Of a stretch of 64,000 bases of DNA, positions 17,614 to 26,358 are shown piece by piece. This DNA comes from Candidatus Peregrinibacteria bacterium (GTDB lineage: Bacteria > Patescibacteriota > Gracilibacteria > UBA1369 > UBA12473): NCBI GenBank assembly GCA_018659585.1, contig JABJMC010000006.1, positions 86,708 through 150,707 of the forward strand, written 5' to 3'. Position 1 is the stretch's first letter. The number at the start of each line of letters is the position of its first letter. The notes under the pieces were generated by a model. The model made no database searches, had not been told where the DNA came from, and saw only the letters and a program-made list of their open reading frames with translations. The translations under genes were made by a program, and so were the position numbers.

Positions 17614-17616
17614 GGT

Positions 17617-18804
17617 ATGAAAAAACCACGCGCTGCCTCACTCATTTACGCTCTCGTTATTGTCACGGTGTTAATGGTTGTGGCCGGCACAATGGCCGCC
17701 TCTTTTTTACGGACCAGCCAGCGCACTTATGATATGTTCCGCGGCACCCAAGCTTATTACGCCAGCCGCGCGGCCATGGAAGTTTCTTTTTCATTGGTGT
17801 CGAGTGAGGGGATTGGATATGAAACAACTTCGGAAGAATATTTTGGGGGAGATTACGCGGTGGAATTAGACACAGACGGAGACGGCTCAGATGATGTTTT
17901 TGGAGAATTTGAAATTTTTGCCCGGGCCAGACAAGTTGGGTGGAGAGATGAAGTTGATGATTGCGGTGGATTTAGCGGGCCAGCTCATTGCTATTTAGTG
18001 CCAATTCCTGGTACTGGCGATGCGGGAGACAGCTGTAATTTTGAAGAACCCGCTGACGGCGACGGCGATGACGGTGACGCCTGGGATGTGGAAGCCGATG
18101 ACAAGTGCAACTGGAACAAAATCGCGTATGGAGAAACAATAACAATCCCACTTTATTATGAGGATGATACAGGTGTGTGCCCAGATGATGAGATTTGTAA
18201 TCCGGCGGAAATTGGCCTTACGAGTTTTTATTTAAGGATTAGGACGCCGGAGGGGAGTGATTTATCAGGTAATAGTGATGAGTCTATCGTAAACTGGGAG
18301 ATTAGTGGAGATTGTGATACGGATGAGGATTTTGTCTCTGATAAGAGTTGTTATTTAATGGCCGCGAGTGGGGGGACGGTAATGGGAGGGGATGTTTTTG
18401 ATAGCTATATAGATTATACAGCAATAAATAATGCTAAAAGTAATGGAGATTATATTGTTTTAAATGGTTTTAATGATTACTATCTAGGAAAAGACGAAAC
18501 AAAAATAAATCGAATGATAGAAGAATTTCTTACAAGTTTTGCAGGGGACGGAGATATAGAAAAAGAAGTTCTAAATCCCAAATTAAAACTATCAGTAATT
18601 TCTCCTTTATTAAAAATAGACATGACTACTTCCGTCCCATATTTAGAGTACCAACTAATCACGGATCCCGCTTATTCAGATAATAAAATTGTTTACACAG
18701 CAACTGGAAAATCTAATGGTCGTCTGGGATCCTACATCAGGGGAATTCAAGCTACACAAGCCCTTGGTAGCGATTCAGTAATTAGCTTCGCCTTACAGAA
18801 TTAG
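17617..18804 (+). CDS. PilX/GspK-like minor pilin
   Basis: 395 residues. The N-terminus KPRAASLIYALVIVTVLMVVAGTMAASFLRTSQ is a hydrophobic pilin-type helix lacking Glu5, as is usual for PilX/GspK proteins. It is followed by YYASRAAMEVSFSLV, like the QAYYAAEAGxE segment of that family. The remainder is an acidic extracellular domain with several cysteines and DxDGD stretches that could bind calcium. It is longer than typical PilX (about 200 residues) and closer to GspK. It lies in a two-gene unit with the PilV-like gene. Base composition is slightly uneven: the region 18400-18660 is distinctly AT-richer than the preceding part. Confidence 0.65.
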   Translation: MKKPRAASLIYALVIVTVLMVVAGTMAASFLRTSQRTYDMFRGTQAYYASRAAMEVSFSLVSSEGIGYETTSEEYFGGDYAVELDTDGDGSDDVFGEFEIFARARQVGWRDEVDDCGGFSGPAHCYLVPIPGTGDAGDSCNFEEPADGDGDDGDAWDVEADDKCNWNKIAYGETITIPLYYEDDTGVCPDDEICNPAEIGLTSFYLRIRTPEGSDLSGNSDESIVNWEISGDCDTDEDFVSDKSCYLMAASGGTVMGGDVFDSYIDYTAINNAKSNGDYIVLNGFNDYYLGKDETKINRMIEEFLTSFAGDGDIEKEVLNPKLKLSVISPLLKIDMTTSVPYLEYQLITDPAYSDNKIVYTATGKSNGRLGSYIRGIQATQALGSDSVISFALQN

Positions 18805-18833
18805 TTGACAAAGGTTACAAAAAAGTGTTAACA
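18805..18833 (+). promoter_or_regulatory. Promoter of the MopE-repeat secreted protein
   Basis: TTGACA (18805-18810) overlaps the upstream stop codon. It is followed by 17 bases and TTAACA (18828-18833). The leader to 18878 is about 38 bases. Confidence 0.65.
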
Positions 18834-18877
18834 TCAATTGCCTGTCATCAGGACTGTTTCCTCTAAAAAAATAATTT

Positions 18878-21784
18878 ATGAGCGAAATCCCTCAGGCTAA
18901 TGGATTACTTCGAAATACTTGGGAAAGAGTGTCTAATTTTGCTAATAAGGAAAGAAGTTTAAATTTAGGCGGAGGAATAGGTGGTAAGCCTATTAAGTTA
19001 GCTATGTGGATGACAGCCTTAGGGGTAGCAGCTATCGCTGCAGACAGAGCTGAGGCTCATGATTTTCTAGCAACCTCAGCCGAAAGCAGTAGTAATACTT
19101 GGAATGCTTATGAATCTAGTGATGGTAGTTCGCGTGGATCTGGATCAATTTCTCCTGATGAAGATCATATTATTAGTATGCTTACGTTAGAAGATGAAGG
19201 GATGATGTTGGCTTCCTCTTTTGATTCAACTGGAGGGAGCGCCGGTTCTCTCAAAACGGTAACTAGTGTTGATGGGACAGGAACCCCTAGTTGGAGCTCC
19301 CCTTTAGCTATTTCAGCTGATAACCCAGGCTATTTTCGTTTAGATGAATCTGATGGGACTTGGACGGTAGTTAGTGATTATGCCTCAGATGAAGTAGTAC
19401 AAGGCTTGAATGATTTATCTGATTCCGAAACATTTACCTTGTCTTCTGGAACATGGCCAAGAACATTTTTAGTTGATAATGGTGATGGCTACGCTCTAGC
19501 CGTAAATATGGGTGACGATACAGTAAGTTTATATAATTTTAGTGGTACTGATACTGATGGCGATGGATTTATAGATGATTTTGATGGCGATGGTTTAGAT
19601 GATCATGCACCAATTGAAGTAACCTCTTTTACTTGTAATGGTCCGCAAGGAAGTCATTTAGACACTACTAATGACGTTTTTACTGTGGCTTGTGCTGACG
19701 ACGGCACTGTTTTAGGAGTAGATGTTAATACAGGCTCTTTAGTTAGTTCTACCTCTACCGTGGTTGGAACCTTTGCTTTTGATACAAATGACATCACTTC
19801 TTACAGTGACGGATCAGATGACTTTTTAGCAGTTAATGGTAATTCAGGAAGTACGGGTTATGTTGGCTTTATACAAATGGGTAGCAGCACAGCCGCCTAT
19901 ACACAATTATCATCGATTGCATTAGGTGGTAGTGGGACAATCCCAGCCTATTATGAATCCATCAAAAGTATTGGTGGTACAGATACGTTAATTGTTTTAG
20001 AAGCAGCCTACACAGCCCACATCCTCCAAGGCGAAACCAGCACCCTTTCACCAAGTGTTACAGATACCTACCCTTTGGCCTATTACTCTATGGGCGCCCT
20101 AGGCGTCGGCATCGAGCCCACGGCTGGTGACCCTTGTGACGACCATGGCGGAGACACAGACGGCGACTTAATTTGTGGTGATGATGATTGTGACCCAACT
20201 GACCCAACTGTTTGGTACGACATCTATGGTGTGGTTGACGCTGATGGCGACGGTTTCGCGGACGCCTCTGGATCAGAGGTTCCTTTCTGTGCCTGGGTTC
20301 TTCCTTCTGGATTTTTAGACGCTGCTTATGCCACGGATTGTAATGACGCCGATGCCGCGGTCCACGCTTATGAATACTGGTTTGCCGATTATGATGGGGA
20401 TTTCTTTGGAGATAATGTTTGGAATTACCAATGTGGAGCCAGCTATCCTTATACCGCCGAAGTAAACAGCGATTGTAATGACTCAGACGCCACCGCCTAT
20501 CCAGGAGCCACCGAAGTTTGTGATGGCGATATCGAAGCTTGCGAAAACGATCCGATAGCTGATTTAGGCTTACCCACTTCTACTTGGTGGCTTGATGCTG
20601 ATGACGATGGTTACGGAGTAGATGGTGACACGCAAGAAGCTTGCGGGGCATTTGGTCTTTATCGAGCGACCGAAGGCGGTGACTGGGCTGATGACGACGC
20701 CACAAGTTACCCTGGAGCCCCCGAAGTCTACGGCGACGGCATCGACAATGACGGCAACGGTTTTGTAGATCGTCAGTGTGAATATGGACCGGACGGCGAT
20801 TGGAGTGAACCAGAATTATGTTATATGGAAGTTGGTGAAGGAATGGAAATTTATGGTTACGGAGAAGGGGCCTTAGATTTAGCAGAAGTTGGAGAAGATC
20901 GTGTTTTGGACCTTCTTGATGGTGAACTTGGATTTTTATTAGAAGTTGATTATGACGCTGAAGTCGCCCAAGGAGAAATTCACGTAAATATGTGGGGGGC
21001 ACATGCTGGAATTGGAGGAACTCTTGGAGTTTTTGTTCAAAACATGTCTGTAGACAGAGACTGGGGATCTCTAGAATGGGAATGGGATCCTAATGAGGTG
21101 TGGATGACTAGTGTTCCGCTTGGTGATGGCTTATCCCACTGTATTGATTTAGATGTTACTTATAATGGAGTAACAACGGAAATAGACGAGGCTTTCTGTG
21201 TAGTAGATGATGGGAATGGCGGAGAAGTTGGCGAAGAAGTAGTTTTAGACACGGTAAGTGGCGAAGTTGATCAGGAGAGCACCACCTCTGACGAAGTTCT
21301 TGATTACGCCGAAGAAGAGCAAGATGAAGAAGTTGATTCTGATAGTGATGGAGTTCCTGATAGTGAAGATGAATGTCCTGGAACTACCGATTATGAAACT
21401 GTAGACGAGGAAGGTTGCTCTGACGAACAACGGGATACTGATGGAGATGGAATTATGGATGATAAGGATCAGTGTATAGATGAATATGCCGCTCCTGAGG
21501 AGGACCTTGATGGGGATGGCTGTATTGACTCTGTTGACTCGGATGACGACGACGATAGTGCAGTCGAAACAGGCGATGATGACGATTCTGGAATTGGTGG
21601 CAATCCTCCTGATTGTGACGGTTGTAGCTCTGGTGGTAATAATCCTGAAGGAGGACTAGCCTTGCTTGGAGTGTTGGGTGGCTTAGCTGGCCTTCGCCGT
21701 CGACCTCGAAAAACAGCCTTAAAATTAGCCAATACTGTTAATGGTGCCATAAGTGGTGTTAGAAATTGGTTAAACGCTGCTTAG
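18878..21784 (+). CDS. Secreted MopE/thrombospondin-3 repeat protein with C-terminal sorting-like tail
   Basis: 968 residues. A delayed hydrophobic signal (KLAMWMTALGVAAIAADRAEA, about residues 40-60) ends in an A-x-A signal peptidase site. Residues 60-420 look like a beta-propeller-type region of short VDxxDGT/SLxxF repeats. From about 425 there are three or more MopE-type metal-binding repeats (DCND-D-A-x-x-P-G-A-xE-x-CDG). Residues 818-905 hold thrombospondin type 3 DxDxDGxxD calcium repeats. The C-terminus has CDGC (about 914), a Gly-rich spacer, then GGLALLGVLGGLAGLRRRPRK, resembling MYXO-CTERM/GlyGly-CTERM tripartite sorting tails, but about 25 residues follow the Arg cluster. It probably sits on the cell surface; the processing enzyme is unknown. 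Confidence 0.75.
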   Translation: MSEIPQANGLLRNTWERVSNFANKERSLNLGGGIGGKPIKLAMWMTALGVAAIAADRAEAHDFLATSAESSSNTWNAYESSDGSSRGSGSISPDEDHIISMLTLEDEGMMLASSFDSTGGSAGSLKTVTSVDGTGTPSWSSPLAISADNPGYFRLDESDGTWTVVSDYASDEVVQGLNDLSDSETFTLSSGTWPRTFLVDNGDGYALAVNMGDDTVSLYNFSGTDTDGDGFIDDFDGDGLDDHAPIEVTSFTCNGPQGSHLDTTNDVFTVACADDGTVLGVDVNTGSLVSSTSTVVGTFAFDTNDITSYSDGSDDFLAVNGNSGSTGYVGFIQMGSSTAAYTQLSSIALGGSGTIPAYYESIKSIGGTDTLIVLEAAYTAHILQGETSTLSPSVTDTYPLAYYSMGALGVGIEPTAGDPCDDHGGDTDGDLICGDDDCDPTDPTVWYDIYGVVDADGDGFADASGSEVPFCAWVLPSGFLDAAYATDCNDADAAVHAYEYWFADYDGDFFGDNVWNYQCGASYPYTAEVNSDCNDSDATAYPGATEVCDGDIEACENDPIADLGLPTSTWWLDADDDGYGVDGDTQEACGAFGLYRATEGGDWADDDATSYPGAPEVYGDGIDNDGNGFVDRQCEYGPDGDWSEPELCYMEVGEGMEIYGYGEGALDLAEVGEDRVLDLLDGELGFLLEVDYDAEVAQGEIHVNMWGAHAGIGGTLGVFVQNMSVDRDWGSLEWEWDPNEVWMTSVPLGDGLSHCIDLDVTYNGVTTEIDEAFCVVDDGNGGEVGEEVVLDTVSGEVDQESTTSDEVLDYAEEEQDEEVDSDSDGVPDSEDECPGTTDYETVDEEGCSDEQRDTDGDGIMDDKDQCIDEYAAPEEDLDGDGCIDSVDSDDDDDSAVETGDDDDSGIGGNPPDCDGCSSGGNNPEGGLALLGVLGGLAGLRRRPRKTALKLANTVNGAISGVRNWLNAA

Positions 21785-21850
21785 GTGGGGAAGAAGTCCC
21801 TGTGCTTTCGAAGAACCGTCCCCGATAGGGTAGCCTAATAATACTTTTTA
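21781..21850 (+). terminator. Possible terminator after the MopE-repeat gene
   Basis: TTAGG-T-GGGGA (from 21781) can pair with TCCCC and CCTAA (21834-21838), giving a long branched hairpin with inner CCCT/AGGG options, followed by TAATACTTTTT. The T-run is 8 bases after the stem, so it is not a perfect intrinsic terminator. A structured regulatory leader for the downstream cyclase is an alternative. Confidence 0.4.
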
Positions 21851-21853
21851 TGG

Positions 21854-21859
21854 TATAAT
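21854..21859 (+). promoter_or_regulatory. Extended -10 box directly before the cyclase gene
   Basis: TGGTATAAT carries an extended TGn and a perfect -10. The ATG is 7 bases beyond the box, where transcription would start, predicting a leaderless mRNA. No good -35 is visible. Confidence 0.6.
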
Positions 21860-21865
21860 AATAAG

Positions 21866-23932
21866 ATGAAAAAACAAAAACTACTCAAAAAAATCAGCTA
21901 TACCCTGCTGTTTACTGTCGTAACTACAATTCTGTTTACGGCCCTAGCAGCCTGGAATCCACTCAACAAGTGGCAACTGAAATTAACTAATCACTTATAT
22001 GATCGCAATGAGCCAAGTGACGAGATAGTAATTGTGGGAATTGACAATGTTAGTATAAGCGACGAAGGACTAGGCCGTTGGCAGGATTGGAGTAGGTTAG
22101 CTTACGTTGATGTAATAAAGAATTTAGAGGAAGCCGGGGCCAAAACAATTGGTTTTGACATATTTTTCACACAGGGATCTAAAGGAATATCAGAAGAATC
22201 TTTAATAGATATTATTAGTGATAATCCCACCATGGATGAATATTTCGAGCAAACCGTAGACTTTCTTAAAGATGAACATCCTGATGATATTCTTTTAGCC
22301 GAAGTTTTAGCCGAATTTGACAATATTGTTATTGGTGAAGAAATGCATATGGATGAATCTGGAAATATTATCGAAAACATTTCAATGCTAGATATTTTCA
22401 AGGAATCAGTCGAGTCAGCTCATGTTTTCTATATGGCAGATAGCGATGATGTCGGACGCAGAATCCCAGTTACAATTACATCACTGGATGAAGAAGAAAA
22501 ATTTCATAGCCTAAGCGCAGTTTTAGCTGAGAAATACAAAACTGGAGCGCTGGACAATTTAGAAGGGAATGAACTTCTTATCAATTACGCTGCCGAACCT
22601 TACAGCTTCAAAATGATCCCTTTTATGGATGCTTATAGTAATTTACTAGAAGGAGTCGACCTCGAAGATAAAATTGTATTAATTGGAATAGTCACTGAGT
22701 TTATTCAAGACCACGTCCTCACCCCCACCTCGCCGTACGTGGAAATGCCCGGGGTCGAGATGCACGCTAACGCCATTCAAACTATCCTTGATGAAAGTTA
22801 TTTAACTGAACAAACAGTGGCTGGGCAAACTGTGATGATTGCCGTGCTTACCTTTGTTTTGATTGGGGCGGTGATGTTTTTACCAATTTTTGGTGGAGTC
22901 GGGGCTACGGTTGTGGTGATCGCTGGGCACCAGTTATCGGCTCCGTTGTTTTTTGATAAAGGCTTAATTATTAATTTAGTTTATCCCGCGCTGGCACTTT
23001 TGGCCGCGTATTTAACAACCACCCTTTACAAATATATGACCGAAGTTCGTGAAAAAGCCCAGTTAAAAGGCGCTTTTGGGAAGTACGTAAACAAAGACTT
23101 GGCTAACAAGATTTTGGAAAATCCCGAGATGTTGAAACTAGGGGGAGAAAAGCGGGTGATCACAGTTTTCTTCTCTGATATTGCGAATTTTACGCACTTT
23201 TCTGAGCAGTGCGAACCAGAGGCTTTGGTGCAACAATTAAATGAATATTTTGATGTGATGGCCGGTATAATTTTGAAAAACGGCGGGAATTTAAATAAAT
23301 TTGAAGGTGATGCCATTATGGCATTTTGGGGCGCTCCACTCGACCAACCCGATCACGCGGTGCTTGGGGCCAAGAGTGCTCTGGAATGTCGGGCGGCTCT
23401 TACCAGTCTTCATCAAAAATGGCAGCAACAAAATAAACCGCTTTTAAATTTTAGAGTGGGACTTTCTACGGGTGAGGTTATTGCTGGGAATGTTGGGTCT
23501 CATGAACGGTTTGATTACACGGTCATGGGTGACATTGTTAACCTGGGAGCTCGCTTAGAAAGCGCTAATAAAGAATACGGCACACACGTTATGATTCCGG
23601 GAGCTACAGTCGCCGCAATAGGGGATTTGTTTGAGCTCCGAAGACTTGATCGCCTCCGGGTGAAAGGAAAGGAGGAACCAGTTGATGTTTATGAACTTCT
23701 AGCACACAAAGGCCAATTAGCAGAGCAACATCGAACAATTGTGGATCAGTTTCATCAAGCAATTGAATACTATCGAAATCAAAAATTCACCGAGGCTGAG
23801 GCCCGTTTTCAAGAAGTTCTAAAACTCGCACCCAACGACGGCCCAACCAAAACTTACTTAGAACGTTGCGCTCACTTCAAAGCCAATCCACCGCAAGGCT
23901 GGGACGCAACTTGGACCTTAGACCATAAATAA
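21866..23932 (+). CDS. CHASE2-domain adenylate/guanylate cyclase
   Basis: 688 residues. One N-terminal membrane helix (about 11-30), an extracellular CHASE2 sensor domain (about 35-295, with the family's EIVIVGIDNVSI and GRWQDWSR...AYVDVI), then three membrane helices (about 311-390) and a class III nucleotide cyclase domain (about 425-600). The metal-binding aspartates are in VFFSDIANFT and FEGDAIMAFWG. The purine-recognition Lys is in NLNKFEGD, and FDYTVMGDIVNLGARLE supplies the remaining substrate residues. Adenylate cyclase is favoured over guanylate. A C-terminal TPR-like pair (IEYYRNQKFTEAEARFQEVL) ends in the GWDATWTLDHK tail common in this architecture. It senses an unknown external signal and would make cAMP inside. 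No cAMP receptor is in the window. Confidence 0.9.
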   Translation: MKKQKLLKKISYTLLFTVVTTILFTALAAWNPLNKWQLKLTNHLYDRNEPSDEIVIVGIDNVSISDEGLGRWQDWSRLAYVDVIKNLEEAGAKTIGFDIFFTQGSKGISEESLIDIISDNPTMDEYFEQTVDFLKDEHPDDILLAEVLAEFDNIVIGEEMHMDESGNIIENISMLDIFKESVESAHVFYMADSDDVGRRIPVTITSLDEEEKFHSLSAVLAEKYKTGALDNLEGNELLINYAAEPYSFKMIPFMDAYSNLLEGVDLEDKIVLIGIVTEFIQDHVLTPTSPYVEMPGVEMHANAIQTILDESYLTEQTVAGQTVMIAVLTFVLIGAVMFLPIFGGVGATVVVIAGHQLSAPLFFDKGLIINLVYPALALLAAYLTTTLYKYMTEVREKAQLKGAFGKYVNKDLANKILENPEMLKLGGEKRVITVFFSDIANFTHFSEQCEPEALVQQLNEYFDVMAGIILKNGGNLNKFEGDAIMAFWGAPLDQPDHAVLGAKSALECRAALTSLHQKWQQQNKPLLNFRVGLSTGEVIAGNVGSHERFDYTVMGDIVNLGARLESANKEYGTHVMIPGATVAAIGDLFELRRLDRLRVKGKEEPVDVYELLAHKGQLAEQHRTIVDQFHQAIEYYRNQKFTEAEARFQEVLKLAPNDGPTKTYLERCAHFKANPPQGWDATWTLDHK

Positions 23933-24070
23933 AGGTCCTGCGCGTTCGCTGTTGTTCCTTCTTCAACAACACCGTTAACAGGTTCAAAAACTCAAAAAAC
24001 ATCCCAAAATTCATCGTTTCCTAGTCAAACTATTGACTTCACCGTAAGCTAATCTCCTTAGCGAACCTCC

Positions 24071-24424
24071 ATGAATCCTAAGACCTTTCTCAAAGTTGTC
24101 GTTTACGTTCCCAGTGACTATGTATATCTGATTCGCGAAATCCTTTCCGATATCGGTGCTGGCGCAACTCATCATTACGAATTTTATACTTTTAGTGTGA
24201 AAGGAGTCAGGCGCTCTCGGTCCTTAGCTGGGCCACGCGCTTTACTTGGTCAAACTGATGAAATTGAATTAAAAGAGGAGGAGCGCATCGAAAGCTTTAT
24301 CCCGGCAGAACGCAAAGAAGCTCTCTTAAATGAGATTCGTAATGTTCACCCTTATATCCACCCTATTGTTGACTTTTATCGGGTTGAAGACAGCACTTGT
24401 TTTAGCCATTTTGAGGAAGAGTAA
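24071..24424 (+). CDS. YqfO/NIF3 C-terminal-like (CutA-fold) small protein
   Basis: 117 residues. The pattern LKVVVYVPSDYVYLIREILSDIGAGATHHYEFYTFSVKGV...GPRALLGQTDEIELKEEERIESFIPAERKEALLNEIRNVHPYIHPIVDFY matches the stand-alone dimerisation domain found within NIF3/YqfO proteins. Recognisable features are the GAGxxxxYxxxxF turn, EExRxExxxP, and HPYxxPxxDxY. The domain has a ferredoxin-like CutA fold; its biochemical role is not firmly known. The ATG follows GAACCTCC directly, with no Shine-Dalgarno. It stands alone between the cyclase and a small HTH gene. Confidence 0.75.
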   Translation: MNPKTFLKVVVYVPSDYVYLIREILSDIGAGATHHYEFYTFSVKGVRRSRSLAGPRALLGQTDEIELKEEERIESFIPAERKEALLNEIRNVHPYIHPIVDFYRVEDSTCFSHFEEE

Positions 24425-24641
24425 ATTTAACGCGTAAAAACTACATTTTCAGGTTAAAACGCGCTTTTTGGGTGTTTAATAGGCTTTAATAAAATATAAT
24501 AAAACATTTCACAATATAACCCAATTTAACACAACAAGTTAAACATAAAATAGGCTTGATTTAACTAACTAAAATATAATAGAATTAACTCACTAACCCA
24601 ACAACTCGGACCCGCTTGCCAGATTTCCAAAGTTAAACGAT
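24425..24641. other. AT-rich intergenic region with near-repeats
   Basis: This 217-base gap holds no gene that I can support. AATAGGCTT occurs twice (near 24478 and 24550), each followed downstream by AAAATATAATA (perfect TATAAT) near 24495 and 24572. This looks like two copies of a promoter or operator unit, though no good -35 boxes are at 17 bases. TCAGGTTAAAA at 24449-24459 matches a motif seen in other intergenic regions. A small HTH protein gene follows at once, so autoregulation is a reasonable guess. Confidence 0.4.
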
Positions 24642-24812
24642 ATGGGAAAAAGACTTTATACAGCCGAACAGGTGTCAAAGATCCTCCAGGTCCATCACCT
24701 AACGGTTCTCAAACTCATTAAGCAAAAAAAGCTTAAAGCGGTAAAAGTTGGTCGGGTCTATCGAATTACCGAGGCCGCGCTCAACACGTTTATCGATAAC
24801 TATTCTACTTAA
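24642..24812 (+). CDS. Small excisionase-type helix-turn-helix protein
   Basis: 56 residues. The sequence begins MGKRLYTAEQVSKILQVH, continues with a second helix LTVLKLIKQKKLKAVKVG and ends RVYRITEAALNTFIDNY. This is the winged HTH_17/excisionase (MerR-like) fold: YTxxEVAxxLxVxxxTVxxLIxxGxLxAxKVGRxYRIxxxxLxxFI. Such proteins bind DNA as regulators or recombination directionality factors. No integrase or phage gene is nearby, so a regulator is more likely. It is bordered upstream by an AT-rich repeat region and downstream, 21 bases away, by a zinc-ribbon gene. No Shine-Dalgarno. Confidence 0.8.
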   Translation: MGKRLYTAEQVSKILQVHHLTVLKLIKQKKLKAVKVGRVYRITEAALNTFIDNYST

Positions 24813-24833
24813 AACCCTCGCCCTCCTCCTATT

Positions 24834-25103
24834 ATGCTCTTCAATTGCATTAATTGTTGCAAAGCTATCTCTTCCCAGGCCACGACTTGTCCTTACTGTC
24901 TGGTGGGCACGGACCACGCTGTTCGTGAGATGGCCCTAAATGATGAAGACCTAAAAATACCTATCACCCTAGCTGCCAAGCGCAAAGTAGCACGTATTAA
25001 GCGCTTAACTAATCGCGTCAATCGAGTTCGCAAAGCCTTCCCCGGGACTATTACCGAAATTGTGACTAACGTGCAAGTTCAAGACCGAATTCAACGGGCC
25101 TAA
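24834..25103 (+). CDS. Small zinc-ribbon protein
   Basis: 89 residues. CINC (residues 5-8) and CPYC (19-22) make a four-cysteine zinc ribbon; the basic helical tail (AAKRKVARIKRLTNRVNRVRKAF) could bind nucleic acid. No family recognised. It is 21 bases behind the HTH gene and probably co-transcribed. The leader just before the ATG contains CCTCCTCC, the complement of a Shine-Dalgarno rather than a Shine-Dalgarno. Confidence 0.6.
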   Translation: MLFNCINCCKAISSQATTCPYCLVGTDHAVREMALNDEDLKIPITLAAKRKVARIKRLTNRVNRVRKAFPGTITEIVTNVQVQDRIQRA

Positions 25104-25107
25104 AGCC

Positions 25108-25166
25108 AAAAGAACGTCCTAATCCATGGGAGTAAGCCACCATAAGAATAGAGGGCGTTCTTTTTA
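25108..25166. terminator. Bidirectional intrinsic terminator
   Basis: AAAAGAACGTCCT (from 25109) pairs with AGGGCGTTCTTTTT (25152-25165) across a ~30-base loop. The A-run on one side and T-run on the other let it serve both the zinc-ribbon gene and the convergent minus-strand giant-protein operon. Confidence 0.75.
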
Positions 25167-25176
25167 TTATGAAATT

Positions 25177-26358
25177 TTACCCCCCTGCTTTTCCGGAACC
25201 AGCTTTTTTATGAATTTCCTTAGCCGCTTGTTGTAAACCTGGTAAAAAGCTTGGTACTTGCGAAGAGTTATCAATCACTCCGGATAACTCGTAAATTGAG
25301 CTAGCTAATGTTGCCCCAATATCTCCGTAGTTTTCCTTATAAAGTTTCCAGTAATTGCCAATTAATTTAGAGCCATCATAAGCATTTTTATATCTTTCCT
25401 CCTCTCCAATCATTAAGTCCTGAGCCGTATTAAAGGTTACAAGCCCTCCACTTTCTTCGGCTAATTCCGTGGTAGATTTAGGCGGATCAATTTCTTGCAG
25501 CCGAATTTTAAAATGTTTTTTAAAGAAATTGCCAATCGCTTTTAATCCTTTTGGTGGGCCATCTTTTTCACCGCCAGACGTGGCTCCGGTAGCTTCTAGT
25601 TCAGCTTCACGCTCTGCTTTAGTATCTTGATATTCCTTTTGAATTTCCGCAGCTTGTTCTTTGAATGAATTCAATTCGTTAAAAGCCGTGAGAGTTTCCC
25701 AAAACTCGATTGCTTTGTCTGCCACTTCTTCCCACGGGGAAACAGAGCACCCCCAGTATTGTGGGATGCGGTGTTCGTAATCAGAAACCCAGCCCTCTAC
25801 TAATTCTTCCAATTCTTCTTTGGTTTCGACCCATTTCTTTTTTTCCACATACCGTTCATTCATTTTATCAATTACATTGGTCGTATCAATTACCATCCCA
25901 TCACTAGTTGTAGAAACATAACGGGTATCAGATTTTTGCTCAGCCGCGGCTTGAGCGCTTTCTTCATCCTTTTTGTAAATGCTTTTTTCATCAAATTCAA
26001 CAATATGCCGCACAAAATACATTTCCATTTTCTTCATTCTAATATCTATCTTTAATTGAGGTATTTCCTCACTAGCACAGTGCTCTACATATTCATTTCT
26101 AAGTTCATCCAATAGATTTTCAATTTCATCATCAAGCGCAAAAATATCATCCTGCTGACATTGATTTCTAACAAAATAATCCTGCCAATAATCTTCAAAA
26201 GCCATGGTATCAAGCAGCGAAATCAAAAAATTTCCTAGCTGATCCATACAGTCAGATGCATTCTCGCCAAAAGTGCTGTCGTCCTCCGCCCGAACTACCT
26301 GCCCTCCTAGCGAGAACCCAATCAGGAACAACAATATGAGAATAGAAAAACGTTTCAT
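25177..26358 (-). CDS. Exported helical protein, last gene of the giant-protein operon
   Basis: 393 residues. N-terminal signal peptide (ILILLFLIGFSLGGQVVRAED, cleavage near residue 24). The mature part is acidic and largely helical, with cysteines near 37, 67, 92 and 209, a coiled-coil stretch near 225-255 (EQAAEIQKEYQDTKAEREAELEA) and a Gly/Lys C-terminus. No family recognised. Its ATG overlaps the upstream stop by one base, implying translational coupling. It is the fifth gene of a minus-strand unit headed by the 5456-residue SLH protein and ends just before a strong terminator. Confidence 0.7.
   Translation of the reverse strand: MKRFSILILLFLIGFSLGGQVVRAEDDSTFGENASDCMDQLGNFLISLLDTMAFEDYWQDYFVRNQCQQDDIFALDDEIENLLDELRNEYVEHCASEEIPQLKIDIRMKKMEMYFVRHIVEFDEKSIYKKDEESAQAAAEQKSDTRYVSTTSDGMVIDTTNVIDKMNERYVEKKKWVETKEELEELVEGWVSDYEHRIPQYWGCSVSPWEEVADKAIEFWETLTAFNELNSFKEQAAEIQKEYQDTKAEREAELEATGATSGGEKDGPPKGLKAIGNFFKKHFKIRLQEIDPPKSTTELAEESGGLVTFNTAQDLMIGEEERYKNAYDGSKLIGNYWKLYKENYGDIGATLASSIYELSGVIDNSSQVPSFLPGLQQAAKEIHKKAGSGKAGG

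Noticed and set aside
21781..21850. Cyclic-di-GMP riboswitch before the cyclase gene
   Set aside because: The region folds, but the conserved GEMM core is not present and the -10 box abutting the ATG lies downstream of the structure.
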